In this document: positions 25,311-33,958 of the stretch, in pieces
How the letters are laid out: each line of letters starts with the position of its first letter
Position numbering within the stretch: position 1 is the first letter of the stretch
NCBI GenBank assembly: GCA_047947185.1
Contig: CP170502.1
Span: forward strand, 5,789,791 to 5,853,790
Source: JANQJA01 sp047947185
GTDB taxonomy: Bacteria; Pseudomonadota; Gammaproteobacteria; Pseudomonadales; Azotimanducaceae
Length of the DNA: 64,000 bases
Direction of reading: 5' to 3'
The notes under the pieces: model-generated
Told to the model about the DNA's origin: nothing
Seen by the model: only the letters and a program-made list of their open reading frames with translations
The model's database searches: none
Program-made: the position numbers and the translations under genes

Positions 25311-25619
25311 TTACTCCGGATTCTCGTCAGTCCTTTCGCACTGCCAGCCAAAACTGCCAAGCCGGGTGGCGAGATAGTCGGCTTTGGCAGCACAGTAGCC
25401 AGGCTCCGTTCTCGCGTTCCAGGGAAATTCGGTTTTGCCCTCGGCGGGCTTGTCATAGCGTACAACGCAGGGGACTTCCTGGCCCTCAATTTCGTGCTGG
25501 ACGGCAATTGTTCTTGTCATACCACCGTTCCTGCAGAGGTATTCATGGGCTGATGCGGGCGGGACCAGGCTCGCCCCGATCAGCAGACTGATACCAACCA
25601 GGCAATTTTTCCTGTGCAT
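25311..25619 (-). CDS. Small exported cysteine-containing protein
   Basis: 102 residues with a signal peptide ending PPASA-HEY. The mature part has four cysteines (YLCRNGG, EVPCVVRYDK, GYCAAKA, WQCER) spaced for two disulfides, and conserved-looking blocks MTRTIAVQHE and TEFPWNART. Resembles uncharacterised gammaproteobacterial periplasmic proteins; no function is known to me. Convergent with the dehydrogenase. Confidence 0.65.
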   Translation of the reverse strand: MHRKNCLVGISLLIGASLVPPASAHEYLCRNGGMTRTIAVQHEIEGQEVPCVVRYDKPAEGKTEFPWNARTEPGYCAAKADYLATRLGSFGWQCERTDENPE

Positions 25620-25677
25620 CTGGGCACTCCTGCGTTTGCGAAAATCGTCATCTTAACAGGCGGGGCCACCGGACATT

Positions 25678-25704
25678 GACAGGAATCTGCACCAGATTCC
25701 TGTC
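25678..25704. repeat. Perfect 12-base inverted repeat, REP-like
   Basis: GACAGGAATCTG-CAC-CAGATTCCTGTC, a perfect stem with a 3-base loop, 20 bases beyond the stop of the acyl-CoA synthetase gene. It resembles the GGACAG...CTGTCC palindromes found with REP-associated transposases, but none is in the window. It could also act as a terminator hairpin. Confidence 0.6.
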
Positions 25705-25723
25705 CCCGTCCCTGACCCGCTGG

Positions 25724-27193
25724 TCAGTTCGACGTACGTTCCCTGAGCAGGGCAGAGCGCCGCGTTTTACCGGCATCGTCCCGCAGGGGTTCGTCGACAA
25801 ACTCAAAGCTGCGCGGAATCTTGTAGCGGGCGAGCCGTTCAGCCAGGAAGGCCAGGATTTCCGCTTCAACCTCCCCGGTTGCCTCGGACCCTGCTGGCAT
25901 GTCAATAATGGCATGGACAGACTGCCCCATGTCTTCGTCGGGTAACCCGATCACCGCACTCGAGCGGACACCCGGAAAAGCGTCAAGGGCTGCTTCCACC
26001 TCAGCGGGGTAGATATTGGCACCGCCCGACAGGATCATGTCCGTCTTGCGATCAGACAGGTAGATGTAGCCTTCTTCATCAACGTATCCCATGTCGCCGA
26101 GGGTCTCCCAGCCACCGGGCAGCGCCTTGGGCTCAGCACCAATATAGTGGTAGGTACTGCCCTGGCCGCCAGGCGGCAACATGAATATCTCGCCGACCTG
26201 GCCGGGCGGAAGTTCGTTGCCGTCCTCGTCAACCACCTTGATTTTTGTGTCACCCATCAGCCTGCCCACTGAACCCCGGTGTGCGAGCCACTCGGTGCCG
26301 GTAATCCAGGTTGCGCCGGTTGACTCGGTGCCGGCAAAAAGTTCGTGGACGCGATCACCACCCAGCCAGTGAATCCATTCCTCCTTCAGCCAGGCAGGGC
26401 AGGGTGCAGCGAGGTGAAGCATGATCCGCAGTGACGACAGGTCATATTGGTTGCGCGTTGCCTCGGGCAGTTTCCAGATCCGCAACATCATGGTCGGTAC
26501 CATCATCATCCAGTCAATCTGGTGCCGTTCAATCAACCGCAGGGTTTCTTCAGCGTCAAAACGTGTCATCACAATAATGTGATTGCCCAGGAAAAGCCCC
26601 TGCATGGAAAATGCAAAAGGGGCGTTGTGGTACAGGGGGCCCGGTACCAGTTGGGCGCGATCCCGCTCCTGCTGAAGTGGCAGGCGCTCGCTGAAGTCAA
26701 ACTCCCCGGGTGACTCGGCAACAATAATCTTGGGGCGGCCCGTGGAACCACCCGAGGTCGGTGCTTTCCAGTAGCGTGCGACCCTGTCAGGCAGTTCGGT
26801 ATCCGGTGTGGCCGGGTCCGGCTCATAGCCCGCTGGAATGACGGTACGGTCGCCGAGCGAACCCGGTTCTGCGCCAATGACCAGGGCCGGATTGGCGAGA
26901 TCGACAATCTGTTCCTGCTCCAGCCGCGGCAATCGTGCCGAGATGGGTTGGGGGGTTGCACCCAGCTTCCAGACCGCGACGCAGGCCTCATAAAATTCAA
27001 TCGAATTGGGTAGTGCAACGGTTACCAGGTCGTCCCTGGAAACGCCGAGCCCCTCGTAAGCCCTGGCCAGCCGGTTCGTATGACGGTCAAACTCGGCGCG
27101 CGTCACGGTACGGCCTTCATGGGTGATAGCCGGATGATCCGGATTGCGTCTGGCGTTTTCTGATATCAGCCGACTGATGGATACTGCGCTCAT
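25724..27193 (-). CDS. AMP-dependent acyl-CoA synthetase/ligase
   Basis: 489 residues from ATG 27193 with AGGAGGG upstream. ANL-superfamily motifs: the P-loop TSGGSTGRPKIIV near residue 147, the ATP motif AGTESTGATWITG, SDRKTDMILSGGANIYPAEV in the hinge/C-terminal lobe, and a late KTRRSALL with the possible catalytic Lys. It activates a carboxylic acid to its CoA thioester through an acyl-adenylate. The gene set around it suggests a fatty, terpenoid or steroid-like acid; the exact one cannot be read. Confidence 0.88.
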   Translation of the reverse strand: MSAVSISRLISENARRNPDHPAITHEGRTVTRAEFDRHTNRLARAYEGLGVSRDDLVTVALPNSIEFYEACVAVWKLGATPQPISARLPRLEQEQIVDLANPALVIGAEPGSLGDRTVIPAGYEPDPATPDTELPDRVARYWKAPTSGGSTGRPKIIVAESPGEFDFSERLPLQQERDRAQLVPGPLYHNAPFAFSMQGLFLGNHIIVMTRFDAEETLRLIERHQIDWMMMVPTMMLRIWKLPEATRNQYDLSSLRIMLHLAAPCPAWLKEEWIHWLGGDRVHELFAGTESTGATWITGTEWLAHRGSVGRLMGDTKIKVVDEDGNELPPGQVGEIFMLPPGGQGSTYHYIGAEPKALPGGWETLGDMGYVDEEGYIYLSDRKTDMILSGGANIYPAEVEAALDAFPGVRSSAVIGLPDEDMGQSVHAIIDMPAGSEATGEVEAEILAFLAERLARYKIPRSFEFVDEPLRDDAGKTRRSALLRERTSN

Positions 27194-27282
27194 TCATTCC
27201 CTCCTGGTTGTTCAGGCAAAGGATAACATGGCCTGACGGGGTCCTATTGTTTAGTATGGGCCATTGATCCGGTGGAGTTTCC

Positions 27283-28776
27283 ATGGCCAGCTACAGCGCG
27301 CTGCAGGCGCACTTCGAGAAAATTTATGACCTGAAACACCTGTCGGCAATTGCCAGTTGGGATGAGGCTGCCATGATGCCAAAAGGTGGTGGCGAAGCGC
27401 GCGGAAGGGCGCTGTCGACACTGGGTGTTGTCATACACGAACTGCTGTCGGATGCCTCTCTACCGGATCTGATCGCGGCAGCCGCGGAGGAGCCGGGCCT
27501 GTCCGAATGGCAGTCTGCCAACGTCCGAGAGATGGGGCGAATGGTGCGTGAGGCCACCGCGCTGCCCGCTGAACTGGTACGCGCGCTCTCGCTGGCCACT
27601 TCGAGGTCTGAACAGGCGTGGCGGGTGTGTCGTGCAGCCAACGACTGGGCGACCATGCAACCCTTGCTGGCGGAAGTGGTTCGGCTTACCCGGGAGAAGG
27701 GGGAGGCGCTTGCGGCGCAATCGGGTCTTTCCTGTTACAACGCGTTGCTTGACACCTTTGAGCCGGGTGCAACCACTGAAATGATTGATCCGGTTTTTGC
27801 GGACCTCAAAAGCTTCTTGCCGGACTTTGCGCGCCAGGTGATCGAAAAGCAGGCCCTCGAACCCGTGCTTGAAATTAAGGCTGACTTCAGCGTTGACAAG
27901 CAGCGGGCACTCGGTGTGGAGGTCATGGCGCTGCTTGGGTTCGATTTTGAGCACGGTCGACTGGACATCAGCCATCATCCCTTCTGTGGTGGGGTGCCGC
28001 AGGATGTCAGGATTACCACCCGCTACAACACCGGCAATTTTATTGAGTCCCTGATGGCAGTTATTCACGAGACGGGTCACGCCATGTACGAGCGGGGACT
28101 GCCCGGCGACTATAGTGACCAGCCCGTGGGGGAAGCGCTGTCGGCGGGAATGCATGAAAGCCAGTCTCTGCTGATGGAAATGCAGGCATGCAGAACCCGT
28201 CAGTTCATCAGCTTTCTTACCCCCACAATCCAGCGCAGCTTTCTGGGGGGAGAGTCCAATTCACCCGAGTGGTCTGCAGAGAACCTGTATCGACTGTACA
28301 CCCGTGTTCGGCAGAGTCTTATCCGGGTGGATGCAGATGAGGTGACCTATCCGCTGCATGTCATATTACGCTACGAGATTGAACAGGCATTGATCGCAGG
28401 AGACCTGGCCGTGGCCGACCTGCCGGGCGCCTGGAATGACAGCATGGAGGCGTTTCTGGATCTCTCTACCGGCAGTAACCACGCTGATGGCTGTCTGCAG
28501 GACGTACACTGGCCCGCGGGACTGTTTGGCTACTTCCCAACCTATACAATTGGTGCGCTGACCGCTGCCCAGCTCTTTGCGGCGGCAAATCACGACATAC
28601 CCGGTATCCGGGATGAGATTGGCCGTGGCAATTTTCGTCCCCTGTTGGGATGGCTGCGCGAACACGTCCATTCGAAAGGTAAACTGCTGTCTTTCCAGGA
28701 ACTGTTGACCCGTGCAACAGGCAGCAACCTTGACGTGGCCCGCTACAAGGCGCACGTGCAGGCGCGTTATCTTTGA
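27283..28776 (+). CDS. M32 carboxypeptidase (Taq type)
   Basis: 497 residues from ATG 27283 with GGTGGAG upstream. Zinc site HETGH (His262, Glu263, His266) in AVIHETGHAMYERGLP, followed by the family signature AGMHESQSLLMEMQ with the third ligand Glu. Another hallmark is HHPFCGGVPQDVRITTRYN. These cytosolic dimers remove C-terminal residues from peptides. Length is normal and the gene is intact. Divergent from the acyl-CoA synthetase. Confidence 0.93.
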   Translation: MASYSALQAHFEKIYDLKHLSAIASWDEAAMMPKGGGEARGRALSTLGVVIHELLSDASLPDLIAAAAEEPGLSEWQSANVREMGRMVREATALPAELVRALSLATSRSEQAWRVCRAANDWATMQPLLAEVVRLTREKGEALAAQSGLSCYNALLDTFEPGATTEMIDPVFADLKSFLPDFARQVIEKQALEPVLEIKADFSVDKQRALGVEVMALLGFDFEHGRLDISHHPFCGGVPQDVRITTRYNTGNFIESLMAVIHETGHAMYERGLPGDYSDQPVGEALSAGMHESQSLLMEMQACRTRQFISFLTPTIQRSFLGGESNSPEWSAENLYRLYTRVRQSLIRVDADEVTYPLHVILRYEIEQALIAGDLAVADLPGAWNDSMEAFLDLSTGSNHADGCLQDVHWPAGLFGYFPTYTIGALTAAQLFAAANHDIPGIRDEIGRGNFRPLLGWLREHVHSKGKLLSFQELLTRATGSNLDVARYKAHVQARYL

Positions 28777-28813
28777 CCTGGGTTACAGGAAAACCGCTGG
28801 TCGATCCGGGAAA

Positions 28814-29878
28814 CTAGTCCCGCTTGGGGAAAGGATTATTGGTCAGGTCCCTGGCTTCAAAGACTGCTGGCCCTTTGACGGGTTTTTCTTCGGCTTCGGC
28901 CTTTTTTGCCGGCTCACGGCGACGCGGCGGGTCCGATGGGACCACAGGTTCAATATCCCGCGATGAAAACACGGCTTTGCCGGTGCGGGGTGGTTCCGGC
29001 GCTGGCGCGGGTTCTGCCGGTGGTAGTGTTCTCCGTCGGGGCGGTTCGGACTGGAATTCCGGTTCAATGTCACGGGCGGCAAAACTGGCTTTGCCAGCGC
29101 CTGCCGCACGCTGGCGTGCTTCCAGCTTGCGGCGGATTTCCTCGGGTGTTTGGGCGATATCGCCCTTGTCCCGGGGTGGTTCGCGAACAATCGGCTTTAC
29201 CGGTGTGCGCGGTGTGAGAGTGTTGCTCAACTCGCGGGACTCGAAGCTGGCTTTGCCGCGTGGGGGCTGATCCCCTCGGGCCTCAGGGGGACGGTCCAGG
29301 GTGCCGCCGCGCAGCAGGCTGGCTACCATAGCAAGTTCCCGTGAGGCTGAATAAACCCCGACATCCAGATATACCTGGGTTGGCGCATGGGCCAGTTCTT
29401 CTTCCGGGGTAACCTGCAGGCGGTTGCGTGCCTGGGCTTGTGGTGTGGGTCCCTGGTGAAAAGCGTGGCCTACCTCTATGGTGTTCTGGGATGTACCTGT
29501 CCCCTGGCGTGGGGCAGACTTGCTCCGCTGCTGGATAACGCGGAGTTCAAGGGTGCGACGCCGTGCTCGAATGCCCTCATGGGCTGACTCCAGGCAGACC
29601 AGGGGCACCTTCGTCTTGAGTAGTTGGCGCAGGACAGCAATTCTGGCGTACAGGATCTCATGGCGCTCGGACAACAGCTGCAGGTTGTGGACGTCGCCGC
29701 TGTGTTCGAGGCGATTGTACAGGTCTTCGACAACGTCAGTGAGGGCTGTCCTTATGCCCGCATCAATGGCGTTTTCCGAATCCGGGTCAGCCGTATCGCG
29801 AATCCGGGCAAATTCATCAAGCAGTTGCTCCTCGACCTCTGCGAGAGAAGCATCAATCTGGTCAAGCAGGTCGGTCAT
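28814..29878 (-). CDS. Coiled-coil protein with four GKAxFxxRDI repeats
   Basis: 354 residues, not recognised. The N-terminal ~115 residues are acidic and helical (LAEVEEQLLDEFARI, DLYNRLEHSGDV). Residues 120-200 are polar. The C-terminal 150 residues are Pro/Arg/Lys-rich and carry a short motif four times: GKASFESREL (~208), GKASFAARDI (~262), GKAVFSSRDI (~300) and GPAVFEARDL (~336). Two are followed by similar tails ending PPRRR. No signal or membrane segment. It lies 30 bases after a CBS-domain gene on the same strand, so the two may be an operon. A scaffold or multivalent docking protein is one guess. Confidence 0.7.
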   Translation of the reverse strand: MTDLLDQIDASLAEVEEQLLDEFARIRDTADPDSENAIDAGIRTALTDVVEDLYNRLEHSGDVHNLQLLSERHEILYARIAVLRQLLKTKVPLVCLESAHEGIRARRRTLELRVIQQRSKSAPRQGTGTSQNTIEVGHAFHQGPTPQAQARNRLQVTPEEELAHAPTQVYLDVGVYSASRELAMVASLLRGGTLDRPPEARGDQPPRGKASFESRELSNTLTPRTPVKPIVREPPRDKGDIAQTPEEIRRKLEARQRAAGAGKASFAARDIEPEFQSEPPRRRTLPPAEPAPAPEPPRTGKAVFSSRDIEPVVPSDPPRRREPAKKAEAEEKPVKGPAVFEARDLTNNPFPKRD

Positions 29879-29908
29879 ACTGCGCTGTCATCAGTGGAAA
29901 AGGGAAGT

Positions 29909-30334
29909 TTACCGCTTTTCGCCAAATTCGCGAATTGCGCGCAATATCTGCCGGCAGGTCAACTGGCCGATCAACTTCCCGTTTTCGACAATGGGCCGCC
30001 GCCGTTGCTTGAAGTCGAGCATCGAGGCCGCCACGTCTATGATCATGTCATCCGGTCCATTGGTACGAACCTCCCGTGTCATGACGTCGCCAACCAGTGT
30101 GCTGCCAGGATCACCGTCGTTATAGACCGTCGAGACGATGGCGCGCAGACAGTCCAGTTCTGACAGCATGCCAACCAGGTTGTTGTCATTGTCAACGACT
30201 GCCACGCCGGATATCCGGTTATCGAGGATATGTCTTGAAGCTTCTGAAATGGTCATGGCCGCGTTCACCGTAACGGGCTTTTTCAGCATGTATTCCCTGA
30301 CCTTAACTGATTTGAGCACCTTCGTTTCCCTCAT
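29909..30334 (-). CDS. CBS-domain-pair protein
   Basis: 141 residues from ATG 30334 (MRETKVLKSVKVREYMLK); the frame is open further upstream, but this start gives the normal length. Two CBS motifs: VREYMLKKPVTVNAAMTISE through GVAVVDNDNNLVGMLSELDC, and VGDVMTREVRTNGPDDMIID through RPIVENGKLIGQLTCRQILR. CBS pairs bind adenine nucleotides and regulate partners by energy state. A partner may be the repeat-motif protein downstream; this is inference from spacing. Confidence 0.82.
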   Translation of the reverse strand: MRETKVLKSVKVREYMLKKPVTVNAAMTISEASRHILDNRISGVAVVDNDNNLVGMLSELDCLRAIVSTVYNDGDPGSTLVGDVMTREVRTNGPDDMIIDVAASMLDFKQRRRPIVENGKLIGQLTCRQILRAIREFGEKR

Positions 30335-30480
30335 GATTGACCGACCCTGTTGGCGGGCCTTGTTCTGTCCATGGTAAAGAGATTTGACCGTTTGTAGAAG
30401 TGGAGCAAACCGGGGAACCCTGTGCAGGGTATAATCCGCGCATGTATCCGCACGTTCCTCGCTGTTGCCCTGCTGCCACC

Positions 30481-31050
30481 ATGCGCTTTGCCCTGTGGAC
30501 CCTGCGCCTTGTGTGGCTTGTGCCCGGGACTTTCGGGATGCTGCAAGCGGCGGCCAGCGACAGGGAAGACCTGCTATTGCACCTGTCCGGCTACGAATGG
30601 CGGATTGAGGACGTGCCCCGGCTGGAAGCAACAGCGGACCAGCTATTGCTTGGCATAGTGCAGGACCCATTGCTGCCTGCTGTGACCCGGGCAAGGGCGG
30701 AAGCTTTGCTGGTACGAGTGCCAACCAACGCGGTCTGGCGCTACCTGGTAGCGCAGGTTGCTGATTCGCAATCGACGTCCGAAGATCAGCTGGCGGCGGT
30801 GGCGAGAAGGCGGCACATTGAGGTCTTTTGCGCTGCGTTTGGCGAGACGCGGCCTGCCGAGGTGGCAGAACAGCTGGCTCCGTTGCTGCTTGAGCAGAAC
30901 CAGCACCTGCGCATCAGCACGGCACGCTGCCTTGGCAGGCTTGACGCGTCGCTTGCCAGGGAGGCGCTCAGGACCTTTGGGCAATCGACAACTGACCCCT
31001 GGACGCGCCGCGCTGCAGGACTTCCGCGGCAGGGCGAGGAGGAGCCATGA
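30481..31050 (+). CDS. Exported helical-repeat (HEAT-like) hypothetical protein
   Basis: 189 residues from ATG 30481, chosen because it gives a signal-like N-terminus (MRFALWTLRLVWLVPGTFGM). Earlier ATG 30442 or GTG 30400 are possible. The body is alpha-helical with repeated LL/A patterns and an end like a HEAT repeat (APLLLEQNQHLRISTARCLG, then LREALRTFG-like). The stop overlaps the PhyH gene start (ATGA). Function unknown. Confidence 0.55.
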   Translation: MRFALWTLRLVWLVPGTFGMLQAAASDREDLLLHLSGYEWRIEDVPRLEATADQLLLGIVQDPLLPAVTRARAEALLVRVPTNAVWRYLVAQVADSQSTSEDQLAAVARRRHIEVFCAAFGETRPAEVAEQLAPLLLEQNQHLRISTARCLGRLDASLAREALRTFGQSTTDPWTRRAAGLPRQGEEEP

Positions 31051-31820
31051 GTATAAACGGAGAGGTATTGTCCGGAAGCGAGACTGAGGCTTTCCACCGC
31101 GATGGCTACCTGATTGTCCGGGGACTGGCAAAGGAAGCTGTCTGTGCTGCCATGGAAGCCACAGCCAACCTGCACCTGGACCAGTTCCTGGCACCCATTG
31201 AGTACGAGGTGGATGTCCAGTATCCGGGCGCCCCCCGTGATGCGGCGGCCGAAGGCGGAAGAACACCCAGACGCCTGTTGCACGCTTATGCACGTCACAG
31301 CGTCTTTCGTGACTGGGCAACGTCCACGGCGGTGGCAAGCCGACTCAAAACCCTGTTTGGCAGTGAGGGGGTCACCCTCTCTCAATGTCACCACAACTGC
31401 ATCATGACCAAACATCCCGGCTTCAGCAGCGCGACGCTCTGGCATCAGGACAATCGCTACTGGGCCTTTGATCAACAGGACCTGATCAGCGTCTGGTTGG
31501 CGCTTGGCCCCGAGACCAAAGCGAATGGTTGCCTGCGGGTCATCCCGGGCTCACACCTGCTGCAAATTGAGCCGGGCCGCTTTGATGCAGCCCTGTTCCT
31601 GCGCACTGACCTGGCCGAGAACAAGGTGTTGCTGTCGAGTGCCATACCGGTTGAACTGGGGCGGGGTGACGTGTTGTTCTTCCACAGCCGCCTGTTTCAC
31701 GCTGCGGGTCGCAATCGATCGGAGCAGACGAAGCTCTCGGTTGTCTTCACCTATCACCAGAACAGCAACCGGCCAATCGAAAACACGCGTTCTGCACAGT
31801 TTCCCGGGGTTATCCTGTAG
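31047..31820 (+). CDS. Phytanoyl-CoA dioxygenase (PhyH) family protein
   Basis: 257 residues from ATG 31047. Fe(II)/2-oxoglutarate site: H-x-D in ATLWHQDNRYWAF, distal His in FFHSRLFHAAGRNRS, and Arg in that same segment for 2-oxoglutarate. GCLRVIPGSHLLQ is the usual core. PhyH enzymes hydroxylate branched acyl-CoAs or small molecules; with the acyl-CoA genes around it, a role in branched lipid breakdown is reasonable but not shown. Co-translated with the upstream exported protein. Confidence 0.85.
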   Translation: MSINGEVLSGSETEAFHRDGYLIVRGLAKEAVCAAMEATANLHLDQFLAPIEYEVDVQYPGAPRDAAAEGGRTPRRLLHAYARHSVFRDWATSTAVASRLKTLFGSEGVTLSQCHHNCIMTKHPGFSSATLWHQDNRYWAFDQQDLISVWLALGPETKANGCLRVIPGSHLLQIEPGRFDAALFLRTDLAENKVLLSSAIPVELGRGDVLFFHSRLFHAAGRNRSEQTKLSVVFTYHQNSNRPIENTRSAQFPGVIL

Positions 31821-31856
31821 CCGACAGTGTAGCTCTGAAACCGGGTGTAATGCGGG

Positions 31857-32750
31857 TCACTTTCTCGGCAGGAGCAGGGCCATTAACTCGTTGAACAGGG
31901 GTTCCCGTGATGTGCCTTTTCGCCAGGCAAAGCCGATATCGCGATAGTAACGGTTTTCCGGCAGGCGGGTCGTGTGGATGTTGGTGCCCTTGAGCACCCC
32001 GGCTTCAACGGCCATATCGGGTACCACGGTGACCCCGAGGTCTTCGTCCACCATCTGGAGCAGCATATCCAGGCTGTTGGCACCAAAGGTGTGGATTTTT
32101 TTGGCGCTCTTCAGCCTGCAACCGGCCAGCGCATGGTCCCGCAGACAGTGCCCGTCATCCAGCAACAGCAGGCTCTCGTCCGGCAGCGAGTCGAAGTCAA
32201 CCTTCTTGCCCTGCAACAGGGTCGATTTCTTGTGGTAGGCAAGGTGCATACCCTCGCGATAGACGATTCGCGTTTCAACCTGGCCTGCGTCAAACGGCAG
32301 CGCAAGAATGACCAGGTCAAGCTCATTGGCAACAAGTTCCTCAATCAGGTTGCCGGTGGTGTTTTCCCGAATATAGAGTTTAAGGCCACCAAAACGCTTG
32401 CGGATTGATTTCACGAAGTGGCTGACGAGGTAAGGCGCAATTGTGGGAATTGCACCGAGCCGCACTGGCAGGGACAGCGGGTCAGAATGTGATCTGGCAT
32501 CCTGGACCAGGTCTTCGGTCTGCATGAGGATATAGCGCGCCTTGGCCGCAATCTGATTCCCCAGTTGGGTAAACACAACTGACTTGTTGGTGCGTTCAAC
32601 CAGGGTCACATCAAGGAAGTTTTCCAGTTCCTTGATGCCGGTGGAGAGGGTGGATTGTGTCACGTTGACTTCTTTCGCCGCACGGCCAAAATGGCCGGCG
32701 TCTTTCAGGGCAACGAGATATTGGAGCTGGCGAATGGGCGGCAGGTGCAA
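31857..32750 (-). CDS. oxyR: OxyR, LysR-type peroxide sensor
   Basis: About 297 residues from TTG 32750, which aligns with usual OxyR starts (LPPIRQLQYLVALKDAGHFG); another TTG at 32822 would add 24 residues. Winged HTH: RAAKEVNVTQSTLSTGIKEL. The effector domain has the redox pair in GHCLRDHALAGCRLKSAKK, the two Cys spaced as in E. coli Cys199/Cys208. Peroxide forms the disulfide and turns on antioxidant genes. The peroxiredoxin at 38724 is a plausible target but is not adjacent. An LLM flavin enzyme gene lies upstream on the same strand. Confidence 0.9.
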   Translation of the reverse strand: MHLPPIRQLQYLVALKDAGHFGRAAKEVNVTQSTLSTGIKELENFLDVTLVERTNKSVVFTQLGNQIAAKARYILMQTEDLVQDARSHSDPLSLPVRLGAIPTIAPYLVSHFVKSIRKRFGGLKLYIRENTTGNLIEELVANELDLVILALPFDAGQVETRIVYREGMHLAYHKKSTLLQGKKVDFDSLPDESLLLLDDGHCLRDHALAGCRLKSAKKIHTFGANSLDMLLQMVDEDLGVTVVPDMAVEAGVLKGTNIHTTRLPENRYYRDIGFAWRKGTSREPLFNELMALLLPRK

Positions 32751-32838
32751 AACAGGATATCCCGGGACTGACTTGACAGATTTTGATCGAAAAACGATAT
32801 CGCTTCTGGGTTGATAATTCAAATTCTAGATTGCAGGA

Positions 32839-33744
32839 TTACCGGGTGACCGGGGCAACCTCAGCAATCAGCCTGTCCAGGATGTCTCGTTTCTGGGTGG
32901 TGTCACCGGGTCCCATGGTCCAGTCCGGTACAATCAGCTCGTCCACACCGGCAGCGGCATAAGCGGCAACAATTTCCTGGACCTGGCTGACGTTGCCGGC
33001 GATGGTTGGCCTGGCGGGGTCAGCGGACATCTTTTTCACAAACTCAGGGTCGTCAGACAGGAACATCATGGCAACGGCAGAACGCTGGATCAGGGCCGGG
33101 TCGCGTTGTGCCTGGTCACAGTGCTGGTCAAGGATCGCCATCTTGTGTTTCAGCGTTGCGACATTACCCCAGACGTTCCATTCGTCAGCATAGCGTGCTG
33201 TGATGCGAAGGGTGACTTTTTCCCCGCCGCCACCAATCAGGAGTGGCAGTGGCTGCTGAACAGGTTTCGGCTCCAGGGGGGCATCATCGAGCTGGTAATA
33301 TTTGCCCGCAAAGCTGAATGCCGGTTCAGTAAACAAGCCCTTGATGACCTGGCAGGCCTCCTCGAGCCGGGCCAGCCGGCCAGCAACCGTCGAAAACGGT
33401 ATGCCGTACTTCTGGTGTTCGTTTTCCTGCCAGCCCGACCCCAGCCCCAGCACGACCCGGCCACCGCTGATGTGGTCCACGGTGGCGGCCATCTTGGCAA
33501 GCACGGCGGGATGTCGGTAGGTATTTCCCGTGACCAGGGTGCCGACCCTGATCCTGGGTACCAGGGCAGCCACTGCCGACAGGGTGGTCCAGGCTTCGGG
33601 CCAGGGTGCACTGGTGTCGGGTGCGTTGGGCATGAAGTGGTCAGCCAGCCAGAGTCCATCCCAGCCGGTTGCTTCGGCATGAGCTGCAAGTGAAGTGACT
33701 TCAGCGAAGGGTGCTGAAGGGCTGGGCCAGAGACTGAAGCGCAT
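32839..33744 (-). CDS. LLM-class flavin-dependent oxidoreductase
   Basis: 301 residues from ATG 33744. Luciferase-like TIM barrel: GWDGLWLADHFMPNAPDTSA, RIRVGTLVTGNTYRHPAVLA, KMAATVDHISGGRVVLGLGS-like and LLIGGGGEKVTLRITARYAD. The pattern is that of the F420-type TIGR03560 group, although in proteobacteria such proteins may use FMN. Substrate unknown. It lies just upstream of oxyR on the same strand (gap ~90 bases), so joint expression is possible. Confidence 0.82.
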   Translation of the reverse strand: MRFSLWPSPSAPFAEVTSLAAHAEATGWDGLWLADHFMPNAPDTSAPWPEAWTTLSAVAALVPRIRVGTLVTGNTYRHPAVLAKMAATVDHISGGRVVLGLGSGWQENEHQKYGIPFSTVAGRLARLEEACQVIKGLFTEPAFSFAGKYYQLDDAPLEPKPVQQPLPLLIGGGGEKVTLRITARYADEWNVWGNVATLKHKMAILDQHCDQAQRDPALIQRSAVAMMFLSDDPEFVKKMSADPARPTIAGNVSQVQEIVAAYAAAGVDELIVPDWTMGPGDTTQKRDILDRLIAEVAPVTR

Positions 33745-33958
33745 GATGAATACCTTGTGTAGGAGTAAGCCTGGGTGTGCAGTCTAGCGCGGATTGAACC
33801 CACGGCTCAATTCTAGACCTGCCCCCCTGTTCCCCGTGACACAACAATCTTTTGAACTTGCCTGCCTGCAGGCTGATTTGTCGTGATAAGTGATTGAGAT
33901 TTAACCATTTTGGAGTATATTGGGTCGTCTTCTTCTGCCTCGTGCCCACACTCTGTCC
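33745..33958. other. Divergent promoter region, LLM gene and FHA gene
   Basis: 214 bases between divergent starts. The right half is AT-rich (TAAGTGATTGAGATTTAACC around 33889-33908), suggesting the promoter of the FHA gene. No motif could be assigned with confidence and no gene is seen. Confidence 0.35.
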
